Below are positions 1 through 11,618 of a stretch of DNA of 64,000 nucleotides, piece after piece; positions within the stretch are counted from its first letter, which is position 1; the number at the start of each line of letters is the position of its first letter. This stretch comes from Amblyornis subalaris. Its lineage: Eukaryota > Chordata > Aves > Passeriformes > Ptilonorhynchidae. The position numbers and the translations under genes were made by a program. Under the pieces are notes generated by a model. That model was not told where the DNA came from. It worked only from the letters and a program-made list of their open reading frames with translations, and did no database searches. The stretch is taken from assembly GCA_018881555.1 (NCBI GenBank), contig JACAXG010000070.1:4287616-4351615 (forward strand). The letters run 5' to 3'.

Positions 1-635
1 TTGCTAATGGCTTCTGCAAAAGCGAGTTTTCTTCTGTCTTGGATATAGTTTATCTCTGGTCTCTGGTGCGAACATGCAGACTTGTCATCTCAAGCCTGTG
101 TACCATTGTTATCATTACTGACTTTGAAGACCCTGCTTTATTGTACACATTCTAGGAGAAGAAAAATTTTGATTTAATGTGTAGCCCTGTCACTTGTGTG
201 GAAGTCCTGTTGACTTGAGAGTGCTTTTGTACTAATGAAATGAAGTTGCTCTTTGGCTGGGAGTTTGTCACGACAGAAGGTACAAACAGTAGAGTCACTT
301 GTTCCCTGAGCTTCTTCTAAAGCCCTACTGTGCAAAGATATTTTGCATTACATCTGATGAGTCAGTGGTGCAGCTTTCTCTCCATGCTTGATGTGCTGAG
401 GACATGAGGCTGCTACAAAACCTTATTAAATTTATGTCAGAGAGGGTTGAAAAAAAGAGGAATCATTGGTAGAGCAGTCTCACATTGGAAAACACTGGTT
501 CCACGGAAATGAGACAGCCTGTGGAGATTTGTTGGTCCTTGTGAATTTTACAGGGGGAATCAGGTCAAAGGGGAGGATGCAGGTCCTCACTGAGCCCTCC
601 TGACTCCCCAAGTGGTGAAGAAGCTTCTGTCTTAC
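1..635. other. Unassigned non-coding DNA
   Basis: I see no gene, repeat family or splice-bounded open frame here. The frames that are open are short and lack splice signals or recognisable protein character. The stretch ends at a possible minus-strand splice donor described in the next entry. Confidence 0.6.
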
Positions 636-765
636 CTGACACCCCACTTTCCTCCTGGACTGGAGGTGTCCTGGCCTCAAAGCTGGGGTGCAGCTTTCTC
701 AGCCTACCAGCATCAAGGGAACACACTGGCTTCTGTGTCCTGATGGCCAAGCCCCTGAGGCGTCA
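636..765 (-). other. Exon-like block, probably non-coding
   Basis: Read on the minus strand, a long pyrimidine tract (about 766-795) ends in CAG at 766-768. This is followed by 130 bases and then a CAG/gtaaga donor whose GT is at 634-635. Both splice signals are good. All three frames of the enclosed block contain stop codons, so it could only be an untranslated or lncRNA exon. The plus strand here is purine-rich and locally GC-richer than its surroundings, which makes a chance pyrimidine tract on the minus strand more likely. Confidence 0.2.
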
Positions 766-1419
766 CTGAGGAGAGGGGGCAGGGGAAAGAGCCATGGCTA
801 TGAGGTTCCAAGGCACTGCAGCTGCCCAGGAGAAAGGGGTGAGAGGCCAGTGGCTTGCTTGTGTGCCATGACAGGGGCAGGGAAGGGGTAGAAATAGAGC
901 AGAAGTACAGGANGCAGCGAGAGGCTGCTGGCCCTTTGCACCATGTTGTGGAGTGCCCAGAGGCTGGGGGGTGGAGCAGGAAGCCCATTGGATGGAAGGA
1001 GGGAAAGATTATATTTAGCTGCAAGAAAAAACCCAAATATTCCNGGAAGCTGTCCTCTGAGGTTGTTTCCGTATTTCCAAAACAATATCTGTTTGAAAAT
1101 CAGTCCATTTCAGGATTTCGCCTTTTTGTCCATACTCAGAAGGGAAGCTTAAAAATCAAGCTTTTGCTGTTCATCAAGATAGACTTTTCTTATTTATGCC
1201 TGCTCTAGTGTTAATAGATTTGGATTTTGTTTTTATTTTGGAGACCTCCCATTACAACGACCTCTGTTATCCAAGAAGCCGTCACATTCCTTGTACGTCA
1301 ATACGTGTAGGTATTTTGATTCTTCAGGAGATAAGGCTGCATCCTGCCGTTACCCTATGAGAAGGGAAAATTTTGAGGCTCTTGTGGGTTTTTTTGTGGT
1401 CTATTTTTTTCTGTTCTAG
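766..1419. other. Unassigned DNA with a CpG cluster at its right end
   Basis: Nothing recognisable lies between 766 and about 1250. From roughly 1256 to 1490 CpG dinucleotides become frequent (about nine in 235 bases) although the DNA is AT-rich. The cluster runs into the exon candidate at 1420. The last 35 bases before 1420 form a T-rich tract ending in TAG, which looks like a polypyrimidine tract and splice acceptor. Confidence 0.5.
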
Positions 1420-1497
1420 AAGGAAAATCGCACTCGAACTTCGGTTCCAAGATATTGGGTGAAACCAATAATTAAGAGACTCGAAGAACATTATTAN
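1420..1497 (+). CDS. Candidate 3'-terminal coding exon, gene unknown
   Basis: A strong pyrimidine tract and acceptor (ctgttctag, AG at 1418-1419) precede 25 open codons in phase 0. The peptide begins KENRTRTSVPRYWVKP and ends RLEEHY. The next codon, 1495-1497, is TAN, a stop if N is A or G. If N is C or T the frame still closes about a dozen codons later. Four CpGs fall in 78 bases, and the other two frames stop after 13 and 17 codons. I do not recognise the protein. If real, upstream exons lie to the left of the window and the 3' UTR runs rightwards; an ATAAATAAA string near 2997 is a possible polyadenylation signal. A chance acceptor beside a CpG-bearing remnant is the alternative. Confidence 0.35.
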
Positions 1498-2384
1498 ATA
1501 ATGTTAAATAATATTCATTTCATATATTTATAAACTGAAAGGCAACAGATTTTGGGGCAATAGTAAATGATTAATTTTTTTTTTTTAATCTTTCCTGGAG
1601 GTTGAAAGATCTTCTTTGAAGCCTTTTATATCTCTTGAGTAAATATGTGCAGTTATAATTAGACAGTTTTGTTAAACATGTATTATGTAACCAAAATCCT
1701 GGAACAACTCCAATGCCATTTCTCTCTATTGTGTAAATATGTAATTAGGCAAGATTTTTTCCAGTACTGTTGCTGATTACATTTTCCTCANTCATGCAAG
1801 AATGGGATTTTTCTGCTCTCAGACATACCACAATCNGAGCTCCACAAGCCCCGACGTGGTATACTACATTTCCACTCCCAATTATTAATTCTTTGCCCAC
1901 TATCAATTTCTTTTGCATGCCTCCTTCTTTTAAATGGGGCAAACCCCATGTGAGATCTGACATAAAATACCAATCTAAGAGAAGATTAGGTACTCATAAT
2001 GGCACTGACCATAGGGAGGACAGCTAATGTATTGCATCACTTGTGGCTAGTCAGNGAGGAATAGGTCACAAGACCGGAGGATTCAGATTATGAGCATGTC
2101 ACTGGTACTCAACTATATGGTGCCTCTTTGCACATTCCCTCTTCTGAGAGAATGCCAGATGCAACAGGTGCTGTGTCTGTGGAAAACACACAGAGGTTGT
2201 AGCTCCTGCCTCTTGCAGACCTTATTTGTGGATGAAAGTTCTGTCCTGAAGTCTAACAGCCCTGATGACTAGCGAGGCACGCTGCTCGTGAATGCTGAGC
2301 GNGACAGGCTATATGAGTAAAGCTTACCCTGACTGCCTACATCCGGCCCACTCAGCTGAGGATTAAATTACACCTTCCAAGAGA
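1498..2384. other. Unassigned AT-rich DNA
   Basis: No gene or repeat family was recognised. The overlapping open frames on both strands around 1745-2027 are short, contain N positions and lack splice signals. If the 1420-1497 exon is real, the start of this stretch would be its 3' UTR. Confidence 0.5.
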
Positions 2385-2470
2385 ACTTAGTTTAGTTGTG
2401 GACCTGGCAGTGTTAGATGTGACTTGGGGATCTTAGAGGTCTTTTCCAACTTTAATAATTCTACGATTCT
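2385..2470 (+). repeat. CR1 LINE 3' end fragment
   Basis: The stretch containing gatcttagaggtcttttcca followed by attctacgattct matches the well-known 3' terminus of avian CR1 elements, where a 'gatcttagaggtcttttccaacc' type string precedes an ATTCTATG-like tail. Only about 85 bases are preserved, diverged from the consensus. The orientation is plus. It has no coding capacity. Confidence 0.7.
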
Positions 2471-4954
2471 TTTTATTGCATAGACCAGAAAAATACAGAC
2501 ACTTTTGTGCAAGCTTTGTGACACTCCTGACAGCATGTCCTAGAGTAGGAAGAACTGGCAAAGATGATTGACAGGAGTGTGTCAGCACAGGAGAGGTATC
2601 AGTTTGGTTTAACTCTGGCACAAATCTTTCGTGATTTTGCCAAGAGCTTTCTAATAGTGGATTTTCATGTTTAGAAATAATTTTGAAGATGAGTGCATAA
2701 TTTTGATTCATGGGGCTTGGCAGCACTTTTATTATTTGTGACTTTGATTGTATTTCCCCAAGGACATGTATCACTTTGAAAGACCTTTAACATTCATAAG
2801 GCAGATAGAGCTTTTTTAAAACATAATTAACATTTTAGTGAACTTCTGAAATAAGTCAGGCATGTGTGAGCCACTAATGACTCAGTGGAAGGGAATTTCT
2901 CACCGCTCACCAGTGAAACACAGCAGTGCAGTGCTCCCACACTGTATTTCAAATGCTTGTTCTTAGACTGCTTATCATTCTTGTTTTGGTTGCCTCATAA
3001 ATAAACTATAATGCTACTTTTCATGATGCATATAATACTAATATCGTTCCACTTGCTGAAGATCAAGAAGTTAGAAAACATTATATATATGCTNTGAAAA
3101 ACCAAAGCTGATGCTTCAGAGAACTACAGAAAAGTAAGACTTATCTCAGCAATAAAATTGATCTTTAAAAACAAAATTGTTCAATTTTCAGAGATTTGTG
3201 GTAATTCAGATATAAAGCAGCATTTTTTCTTTAAAACAAAACCATCTAACCTATTAGAATTTTTTGAGCATATGAAAATAATGGTGGTGAGTGGAAAAAG
3301 GTCAATGTAAATTCTGAATATTTAAAAAGAAGCCAATGATAAAGTTCATTAAAAAACTCTGTGAAGTGATCCCATGGTGAGAAATGTACCCTCAATGCCT
3401 TTAAAACAGCTCAGCTGTGAAAGAACATGTGCACAGTCCATTTTTTTAAATTGTGGAAAGTTAACGTCAGGTATAACAAGGTGCTCTACAGGATCAGTTT
3501 AACTATCAATTTTACTATGGGAAAACACTATATATCTATTACTTTAAGAATTACGAATGTGAAGTAAAGCAGTATTGGGGCTGAAAAGAAAAATTCTGAA
3601 AGTTTCCTAGGACNCAAAATTATTTCAACTAATCAGTGCAACTGAGGACTGAAACTCATCAGGTCTTAAAAAAAAGAACAGAATTTTCCAGCTTTGATTC
3701 ACTGTTGATATCTGCCCATTGTCACGTACAACGACAATCTCATTGCTCTTACCTGTCCCAGAGCAGCTTTTAGTAATCCACAGTGTGGGGATTTCAAGCA
3801 CAATCTATTCTCCTTTATTTGTAGAAATGGGTTTTCAGAAAGCCATGATTAGATAAGGCTGGTTTTTTTATTCTCCTACTCCNTATTCTGGCTCAGCTTT
3901 TTGGGCGAGCCTGTCATGTGTATGGCAGGAGGGGGAAGCAAAGCCAGGGCAGAAATATCACAAACTGGGACTTCCCAGCTGCACTCATCTGCACTGCAGT
4001 GGTTGGATGTCTAAGTATTTATACTTAGAATTATACAGAAGAATTATATTGAAAATAATAAAAATGAAAAAAGTTAAAAGAGAAGGGGAAAGGCAAAGTT
4101 ATTTCCTCATCTTTCTGAGGTGCATGCTTTTGAAGCNCAGGGAAGCAGGGTGTTGCAGGTGTTTTGGACTGAAACCCCAGGAGGATCCTTGTCTATCATG
4201 TCTACTGTTTTCTGCTTTTTTCATAATCAATATTTTTGTACTGTCAGGGAAAGTGTGAAACTGTTTGACTATAAAAGCTGCCCTGCATTGACTGTCGTGA
4301 CAACTTAAGGCAGTGTTTTTACTTGAACTGAACAATTCACCTTAAAATAACAGGGTGGCGTTTCCCCAGAGAGAGGAAAACCGAAGCCTGATCTGCCATA
4401 ACTAATAAACTCTGAACTTTGTGAGTAAAACAGTNAGCAAAGACCTCAGGGGACGGGAATTAATGGGATTTATTAACATGTTGCTGTTGCCTGAACATGT
4501 GCAACATGTTCGTTATACAGCTGTTGAATTAAAATGTGCCACAGCATTCTTTCAAAGTGATACTTTTTGTTCTATTTTCTTATCTACTGTAAAAACTTCA
4601 AAAGAAAAAAAAAATCATTAATTGCACTGAAAATAANTCTTCTCATTAAGAAAGGCTGAAACAATACACATAAAGTGAGAACTCACCTAATCTTTATTCA
4701 TATTTGGAGCAAAACCATATGTTTTTATTTAGGAAAGCATTGAAAACTGCAGCTGATTAAATAATTGTGTTTTTTTCCNCTCATAATTATTGTTTCACAG
4801 TATTCAAAGTTCATATCATAGCTATTTTTGCTAATACAAAAAATGTGAAAATGTATTTTTTTCTAACAGAATAAAGAAACCTTATAATAAAAATTGTTTG
4901 CGTACAGGTACTTTTACATCCTAATTATTCTGCTTTCAAATGAAAACAGGATTT
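2471..4954. other. Unassigned AT-rich DNA, about 2.5 kb
   Basis: I see no convincing exon or repeat family. The minus-strand frame at 2433-2774 (113 codons) starts inside the CR1 tail and has no splice bounds. A plus-strand gtaagac near 3136 and minus-strand donors near 3750 and 4684 have no matching acceptor with an open frame between them. Confidence 0.5.
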
Positions 4955-5225
4955 TGATGACAAGAGGAAATTACCTCAAGTTGCATCAGGGTAGGTTTAG
5001 ATTAGATATTAGGAAAAAATTCTCTGTGTAAAGGGTTGTAAAACATCAGAACAGGTTGCCCAGGGAAGTGGTAGAGTCACTTCATTCTGGAAGTGTTAAA
5101 AAAAAACTTGTGGGTGTGGCACTTGAGGACAGGGTTTAATGATGAACATGGTGGTGCTGCTGGGTTGATGGTTGGGCTTGATATTAAAGGTATATTCCAA
5201 CCTTAACGATTCTATGACCCTATGA
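4955..5225 (+). repeat. CR1 LINE 3' UTR region
   Basis: About 270 bases follow the CR1 3' region closely and in order: the 'gacaagaggaaattacctca' segment, 'ggtttagattagatattagg', 'ggttgcccagggaagtggta', the 'gtggcacttgaggaca' segment, 'ggttgatggttgggcttgat', and a terminal 'gattctatgaccctatga' like the short ATTCTATG repeat that ends CR1 copies. It is a 5'-truncated, non-autonomous copy of the kind that dominates bird genomes, and is the best preserved CR1 copy in the window. Confidence 0.92.
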
Positions 5226-5360
5226 AATGCTTCAAAATGCAGCAAACTCCGCATGACTTATATGAACTCATGTAAAAAATTATCTCCTAACCCTTTGGTG
5301 TCACTCGTTGCTGTTTAAAGTGTTCTGCAAACAATGAGTATGAGGTGAATTCTTTTGCAG

Positions 5361-5418
5361 GTACCGATCCTTATGCCTGCAAACTGCCTGGAGAATTTTA
5401 GTGTGACTGCTTACTCAG
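5361..5418 (+). other. Weak exon-like block
   Basis: A 58-base segment is bounded by attcttttgcag on the left and CAG/gtaaag on the right. One frame is open through it (VPILMPANCLENFSVTAYS), entering in phase 0 and leaving one base over. The other two frames stop. A second short block (5707-5784, donor CTG/gtaagc) cannot be joined to it in frame, which argues against both belonging to one coding transcript. I regard this as a plausible chance match. Confidence 0.15.
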
Positions 5419-8400
5419 GTAAAGCTGAGGGCTTTTTTGAAATGCTGTAAATAAAAGGCTATAAATGGTCTTTTACTTACTTCTTTTGGAAGAAAATTAG
5501 TTTATTCACAGCTTCTAATCAGCTTAGAGTTGTAGCAACTTATAGAATATCAAATAAAATAATTTCTCACTGTGTTCTGTCATGTAGCATGGATCAGAAA
5601 AGATATGTTTCTCTATCAGGAAGAGCTTTAGTTTCCTGTTGGTGTTTACAGGAGGGAGGTGGTGGTACTTAGCTCTCCCCGCCATGTCTCTGAGACCCCA
5701 CTACAGCTTCTGGCAGAACCTGCTCCTGACTGGGGGGCCTGAGTGGGCTTTACCTTGCTGCCAGATGCACTGGCAGCACATCTGGTAAGCAGATGCTGTA
5801 ACTTTTAAAGAGGGTAGCAGATGGTGGTGTGCTCTTTTGCCCAAACAGAAGACATTATAACATCAGGAATATTTGAATCAGGCACGTGCTTCACCTCTTC
5901 TGGCTCTGAAATAGCCCTGACTTCACCCACAAAATATGGCTCTCCTTCTGTCACTTGTGATTTCTAAAAGGTCACTGCAATAATTCAAGTTGCTGCCATT
6001 CACTTGTTAGGATTAAATCTCNTGTCCAGAGGAGACTTTGCAAGGCGGGGCAGGTGCCCAACGTACCCAACCCCGTGGCCAGGTCTGCCTGTCCATACGA
6101 GCTCCAGCCCCAGCCCCGATATTTCAGGCAGCCCCACAGGCTGGCACAACCTGTTTAGTAGACTTCTACTGGCACTGCTATGTTCCACCAGGACACTGAA
6201 ATCAAGTGACTAGAAGGAAATTCAGGACTAAGGAGATTAAATTCCCAGAAGCTGGCACACAACAGTGGAACTCACAGGAGGTCAAAAAATAGTCCTGTCT
6301 TCTGCCATTACCAGCACTTAAGACAAACCACATTTTTTCAAACTGAATTTTCCTTCAATGCAAAAATAAATACTGCACACATCACATCATTCCTCCACAT
6401 TGCCACCCACCCACATGAATCTTATTAGGGACAAATCTGTTACCCCAAGCAAAAGATAACCGAATAAAGCAAAATTAATTGAAATGCTACTTGAATAAAC
6501 CAAGAAAGGAGGTTAACAGAGCCACTGATCTTGTTGTTTCTGTTGGGAAGTAATGGGATGCTGTTTATGTTTGCATATAAATAGCTAGGTCCTTTGTACA
6601 CATACTGGGGTTTTATTGACTCAAAGAAAATGCTGTTGATCAGAACTGTGGAAAATAAGTGAATTATAATCACATAAAAATACCCTGAAAAAAGGAGAAA
6701 AGCTGGAAAACTGTTTCCAAAAGCCCAAGTTGCAAAATAATGAGGTAAAATTATGTCTATAATTAAATGTAGACAATCTGGTCTCAGAAAAAAACTGAAC
6801 TTGATACTCCTTATAAAGGTCATTTGAAAGTTGACGAGAACTGAAGTATCAACCCATTGCCTGTAACAAAGGTAAATATAAATGCAGTGTATTTTTAATT
6901 GNAACAACATATTCAGGATGGAAACAGAGTAGATCTTTACTGAAACAGGAAGAAATTACAACTTAAATAAAACACAGATGTGTTTTTGATACAGATGGGA
7001 AGATATGTATTAAGAGCCTTAGTAATGTGTGTATTATCATGATATCAACTAATAATTAAGATTGGTTTAAAGCCACACCTGTATTTAGTTCCAATATTTA
7101 TTTAAAATTTATTTATTTCAAATTATATGTACTAATCAATTTGTGCAAAAGAGATATTAGAAAGTATATGAAAAAATGAAAGGCTTCTATATAAATTTTT
7201 TTTAAGGCATCACAGTCAGTTTGTGACTTGATTTCTCCATATTTTGAGTTTCACATGGGTTTCTCCTATCTCTTTTTGTTCTAATAGATTTTTGCACTGA
7301 ACCAACATAACCTAGATTTGAATAAGAGCACATGTTTGGGCTGTAGCGTTCTCCTGCCTGTTTTGTTGTCCTTTTTTATTGTTCTGGGGTGAGACACTGG
7401 ATGTCTTATTTCAGAAATTTATCCTCAGCACAAGACAGCTTTTATTTCCCATCTTCTCTGTCTCTTCCATGTAGGATCACAGTAATACATTCAGGTTTGT
7501 TTGTAATTCTTAATGGCTGTTTTGATTAAAAAAATCATGCAAGTAGCAATTGAATATTTGCTCATGATAATACAGCCAGTTCTATAATCTTTCAGGACTC
7601 CATTATGGCCAACTTGCCAGCTAGGTTTTACTGGGGAGAATTCCTTAATGCTCTTACAGAGGATAAGGTATTAAATTTTCAGGTCTATTCTGTTGTGTCA
7701 GAAACATTGGCATTGGAAGGAGAGGCATGCAAAACATTTTCTAACTCTATTTTTTGCATTGATTTTGATATTAATTATAAAATCTTTCTGAGAGATGGGC
7801 TAAGAATTGATGAAAATTGAGATGGAGGCCAGACTCCAGGCACCACATTACTCCTCTGCAACAATGTGGGCTGTAGGGCTGAAGAGATGCAGGGGTGTGA
7901 GAAGGCAGTGAGACAGGAGATGATGGGAGCAGAGAGCTGTGAGCTCACCATGTCAGTGAGACTGCGGAGCCAAGTGAACATTATTTATTATTAGTAAGAA
8001 TTAATTGAGAGTAAGGTATTTTTTAGACCAAGTCTATAATGGGGGAAGGTTTGTGTGTGTGTTTTACTATTCTGAGACCTTTTTTAGTTCAAAGGGGAAT
8101 AGCTGCATAAGGACTTTATGACCACCACCTATTACAATGTCACTATAAAATTTCTTATATCTTTGTGAGACTCATGAAATTTGCATTGTACTATAAGTCT
8201 GCTCCCACTTGCAGGTATTTCATTCACTTTGGTGAACTTTATTCACAGAACCTAGGAAGAAAAAGCCGTGTGATCCCAACTATTTTAAATACAACGTGTA
8301 GACAGATTAAAAACATCTTTTCCATGTGAAGTTCCTTACATCTTGCATGTAAGCTGCACACAGAAACCCCAGTTTCTCCACACAGAAAACAGTTTGTGTT

Positions 8401-9549
8401 TTGAATGAATCAGAGAGTTCCCTGAAGTCCTGACAGACAGGAAATGGTGGTCCTGTGATCTGCTGTCTCCTGTGGAGGAACGCTGGCTGGAGAGAGAGGT
8501 CTTCACACCTGCTGAACCTCCAGGCTCTCTCTCAGCTGGACAGGCTGAGCTCTTGGTGTCATTGGTCCTTCTTTTCCTCTTGATCCTCTCTACCTCCTTA
8601 AAGTAAAAGTTTAAATAGCCTTTGAAAAGCTTCACCCTCACAATGCAAATGTATTCACATGCACTTAAGCTTATACGTGACGTAGAGTGAAAGTACCAGC
8701 AGTTAAAAGCTGAAAGGTGAAAGAAAAAAGTTTTACAGTGATGTTTGTTCTGTAGAAAGAATTCGAGAGGGTGTTTTTTTCATACCACCTTTTAAACAAA
8801 CTTCTTGGTGCCTCTTAAAATTCTTTGAACTATTGCTATGAGTGGTATTGCTTAATACATCATACATTAAGGAAAAAGACCTTATGTGAAAACACATCTC
8901 CATTTAGATTATGCTTTCATCCATCAGAAAAATTATTTTAAAAGCTTCTTGAGCCTCTTCTGAGAATTGACTTGATTCCCACATCACTTCTNTTGGAAGT
9001 GCAATCAAAATCTCTTAAGAGCAAGACACAGTCTAATTGGCATACTTAAAAATCTTAATTGTGGCTAGGAGACAGCAGCTTATTTTAAGAATATGGTTTC
9101 AAAGAAAAATTTTTTTTTCAAGAACCATTACAACGTTTAGTTATCTCTTTGAAAACTCCATGAAACTTTAGCAGTTCAAGTTCAAACTTAGATTTTTGGA
9201 AATTAAATTGTTCTGTTGGCCCAGAAGATATAAATTACTAATGTTTAACTCAGCAGGTGTAAAAATCATACTTCTTTATGTATTCTTGAATGTTTCATAG
9301 CCAGGTTTCAGGAGAGAATTTGTGTTCTTGTTTCCCATGAATAATAGTCTTGAGAATAGGCCTGAAAACCTCAGCCCTCTGACTGTCCTAATACCTCCAN
9401 ANGCAGTCAGAAACGCACAGTGATGGCTGTGATGGTAGTGATGCACAGTCTCATGGTGCTAGTTCAGGCATTTCTTTATCTGCAAAGTCAGATATTCTTA
9501 TTGACNTGGGAAGCCTCCATCTCAGACACCTTCAATTATATGAAGTTCA
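5419..9549. other. Unassigned DNA, about 4.1 kb
   Basis: No repeat family or supported gene was found. The one notable item is a minus-strand open frame at 6440-6910 (156 codons, hydrophobic), discussed as a finding and not called as a gene. A small cluster at 8643-8683 holds an octamer ATGCAAAT and a TGACGT core. The rest is low-complexity AT-rich DNA with scattered single Ns. Confidence 0.5.
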
Positions 9550-10500
9550 GGCATCTTGTCTAGGACAGCCGAGAAAAACCAGCCATCAGTCTTGCCCGGA
9601 GGTGGGTGTCAGAGCACTTCCCAGTGCTAAGCCATCCTTGCCCTGTGCCTCGGGTGGGAGTGGGAACTTCAGACTAAGTTTATTAAAGAAGCTCTGCTAT
9701 TGAGTTACGAGGTGCTGAGAGAACCCCCTTGCCTTCTCAACTCCTTCTCAGAGAGAGGAGCCTGGGTATGATTGGATCCAGTCCTAATCCAGGACTTTGT
9801 CAATAGTTTAAGTTTTACAACTTTGTCCTGNNGGTTTTAATGATGCAAAACCAGATATATTTACACAAAAATGAATTATTTATTGTGATAAATGATTAGA
9901 CAAAAAGAACTCAATCAGAATTATTTACTACACAGTATAAAAGCTAAAACTAATATTATAGTATAAGATGGGATAATGCAATATATCAAAGCAATATTAA
10001 AGCAATTATATTAAAGCTAGAAAAAAGAAAGAACTATTAGGGATTGATGTAACTCACCCATAACAACTACCATGGGCAAATATCTTTNTCGTAACCTTGA
10101 GGAGTATCCTTGGTGAGTATCCCCAAAACCCAAGGGAGGAATCTCCACAGACTCCAAGCAGGAATGTGTTAGAAGAACATACGGCATGGAAAGTGGACTG
10201 GACTTTTACAGTGTAAAGGGGTTGACTGTCAGTCATATGCCTCCAGGTCAGTTTAGCAGCTTATTTGCCAAGTCTTTTCTTCATTACTAGGATACTGATT
10301 TATGGCTGGTGTGCCAGATGGTGTTGGTTGCATTCGACACCAAAAGTGTGATCCCGCTCAGCCCACTACTGACAGCCTTGTAAATAGGGCACTGCTTGAC
10401 CACATTCNGGGTAGACCATCCTGCTATGTTCCTACCATGACTCAAAGAGAACTGGGAAAACCTGTTATCACACTGAAAACTGAATGATATACNCTTATCC
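9550..10500 (-). repeat. Possible LTR-derived segment, bounds unresolved
   Basis: The composition changes here. A GC-richer, CpG-bearing stretch (9550-9830) contains the window's only double N (9831-9832). It is followed by an A-rich tract with repeated 'ataa', 'tataaa' and 'attaaag' strings (about 9840-10045) and then a GC-richer stretch with several CpGs (10080-10480). A GC-rich/A-rich/GC-rich order of this kind occurs in songbird endogenous retrovirus LTRs read on the minus strand. I could not find TG/CA ends with a target duplication, so this is a compositional guess. Confidence 0.2.
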
Positions 10501-11440
10501 TCATGAATCCAGCTTTATGGCTTAACATAATCTGCTGTAAACACCTGCACAAATGTTGCCTTTTTCTTTTTTGGTTCATCATAAAGATGTTGTTTTGAAG
10601 TGCTACATTTNTGTTTTGGTTCAGGCTGAAAGATAATAACTCAGATGGTTGGAAAAGAATTTCTCTCTGCTGTTGTCTTACATAAACCAATTTTTTTTTG
10701 TGTGTGTAATAAGGTCATCTTCTATTTATGATGCAAGACCTAAATTGGTCTCATCCAGTTCCCCCAGCCAACAGGTGTCTCATAACTGTACATGTCCTGC
10801 TAAATCATGAGGCATTGTCACGGTTAAAGATCTATTAAAAGTTGCACCAAAATATTCACAAATAAAAATTAAAATTGTGGGTGTATTACTCTCGAATAAA
10901 CACAATTTGCAAATCNCCTAAAACATTCCTCGTACAGCCCTGTATAGGGAGGTTCAGGCTACTGTCAACAGGTTTGTTTTTATTATCTTTCACAGACCCC
11001 TTTGGAGTAGTTTAGAGATTTGCCCCACGACCCACAGATGGATGGCTAAAAAAACCCTCCCTAGAACAAAACAAAAACTCTGTGTCCTCAGTTTCACGGT
11101 TACACTGGATTTTGGTTTTGATGCAAGTAATTTTCCACAGCATAAACGAAGGTAAGGCTTATTTGTGTGGAATACAGGCACAACCAAGACAAATACATGT
11201 GGCAGGTTCTAAGAGAAAATGGTCTTGGCTAACACATAAAAGAAGATATTTAATATGTTGTCACAGAGGAACAAGGTAAGAAGGAGATTTTGTGAATTAT
11301 GAACCTCTAAACAGATAACAGATCATTGGAATAGCTGAGAATTTTGAGATATGGAAGAAGACAAAAAGTGACAAATATCATAGACAGAATGAAGGAGACG
11401 TAGTAAAGCTTGTGAGATTAAATTAGATTTATTATGTCAA
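10501..11440. other. Unassigned DNA with scattered CpGs
   Basis: The string TGTCACGGTT at 10817, with six CpGs between 10800 and 11180, resembles the start of some songbird LTRs. I found no matching CA end or target-site duplication. A CAAG/gtaaga donor near 11275 lacks a good acceptor. Nothing else was recognised. Confidence 0.4.
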
Positions 11441-11612
11441 ATAAACATCATAAATCATAATGTTGGAAGGGACATTGAGAGTTTCTGACCCAGGCAGATC
11501 CATTTTTCCTCTTGCATGTTTTTCTAACTTTCCTAAAGACCTTGAATAGTCATTTCAATGCTCTGCACTTATTAGAAAGATTTTCCACCTATCCAGTTTA
11601 ATTTTTCTGTAT
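11441..11612 (-). repeat. Degraded CR1 LINE fragment
   Basis: The string 'ataatgttggaagggacatt' is the reverse complement of the CR1 3' end. It is followed at the expected distance by a 'ttcaatgctctgca' segment and an 'aaagattttccacctatcca' segment, which parallel the reversed CR1 3' UTR. It is strongly diverged and therefore old. The copy abuts the target duplication of the solo LTR, suggesting the LTR landed in or beside it. Confidence 0.6.
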
Positions 11613-11618
11613 ACAATA
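11613..11618. repeat. Target-site duplication, left copy
   Basis: ACAATA immediately precedes the TG end of the LTR and is repeated exactly after its CA end. A six-base duplication is usual for alpharetrovirus-like and ERVK-like integrases, and five bases for ERVL. Confidence 0.85.

Noticed and set aside
5707..5784. Second exon of a gene with 5361-5418
   Set aside because: Joining the two creates a stop codon in the only open frame of the first block, and the donor is moderate.
6440..6910. 156-codon minus-strand frame as a membrane protein gene
   Set aside because: AT-rich complement of an A-rich strand gives F/I/L/Y-rich translations; it starts near an N, has no splice context and no family resemblance. 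Kept only as a finding.
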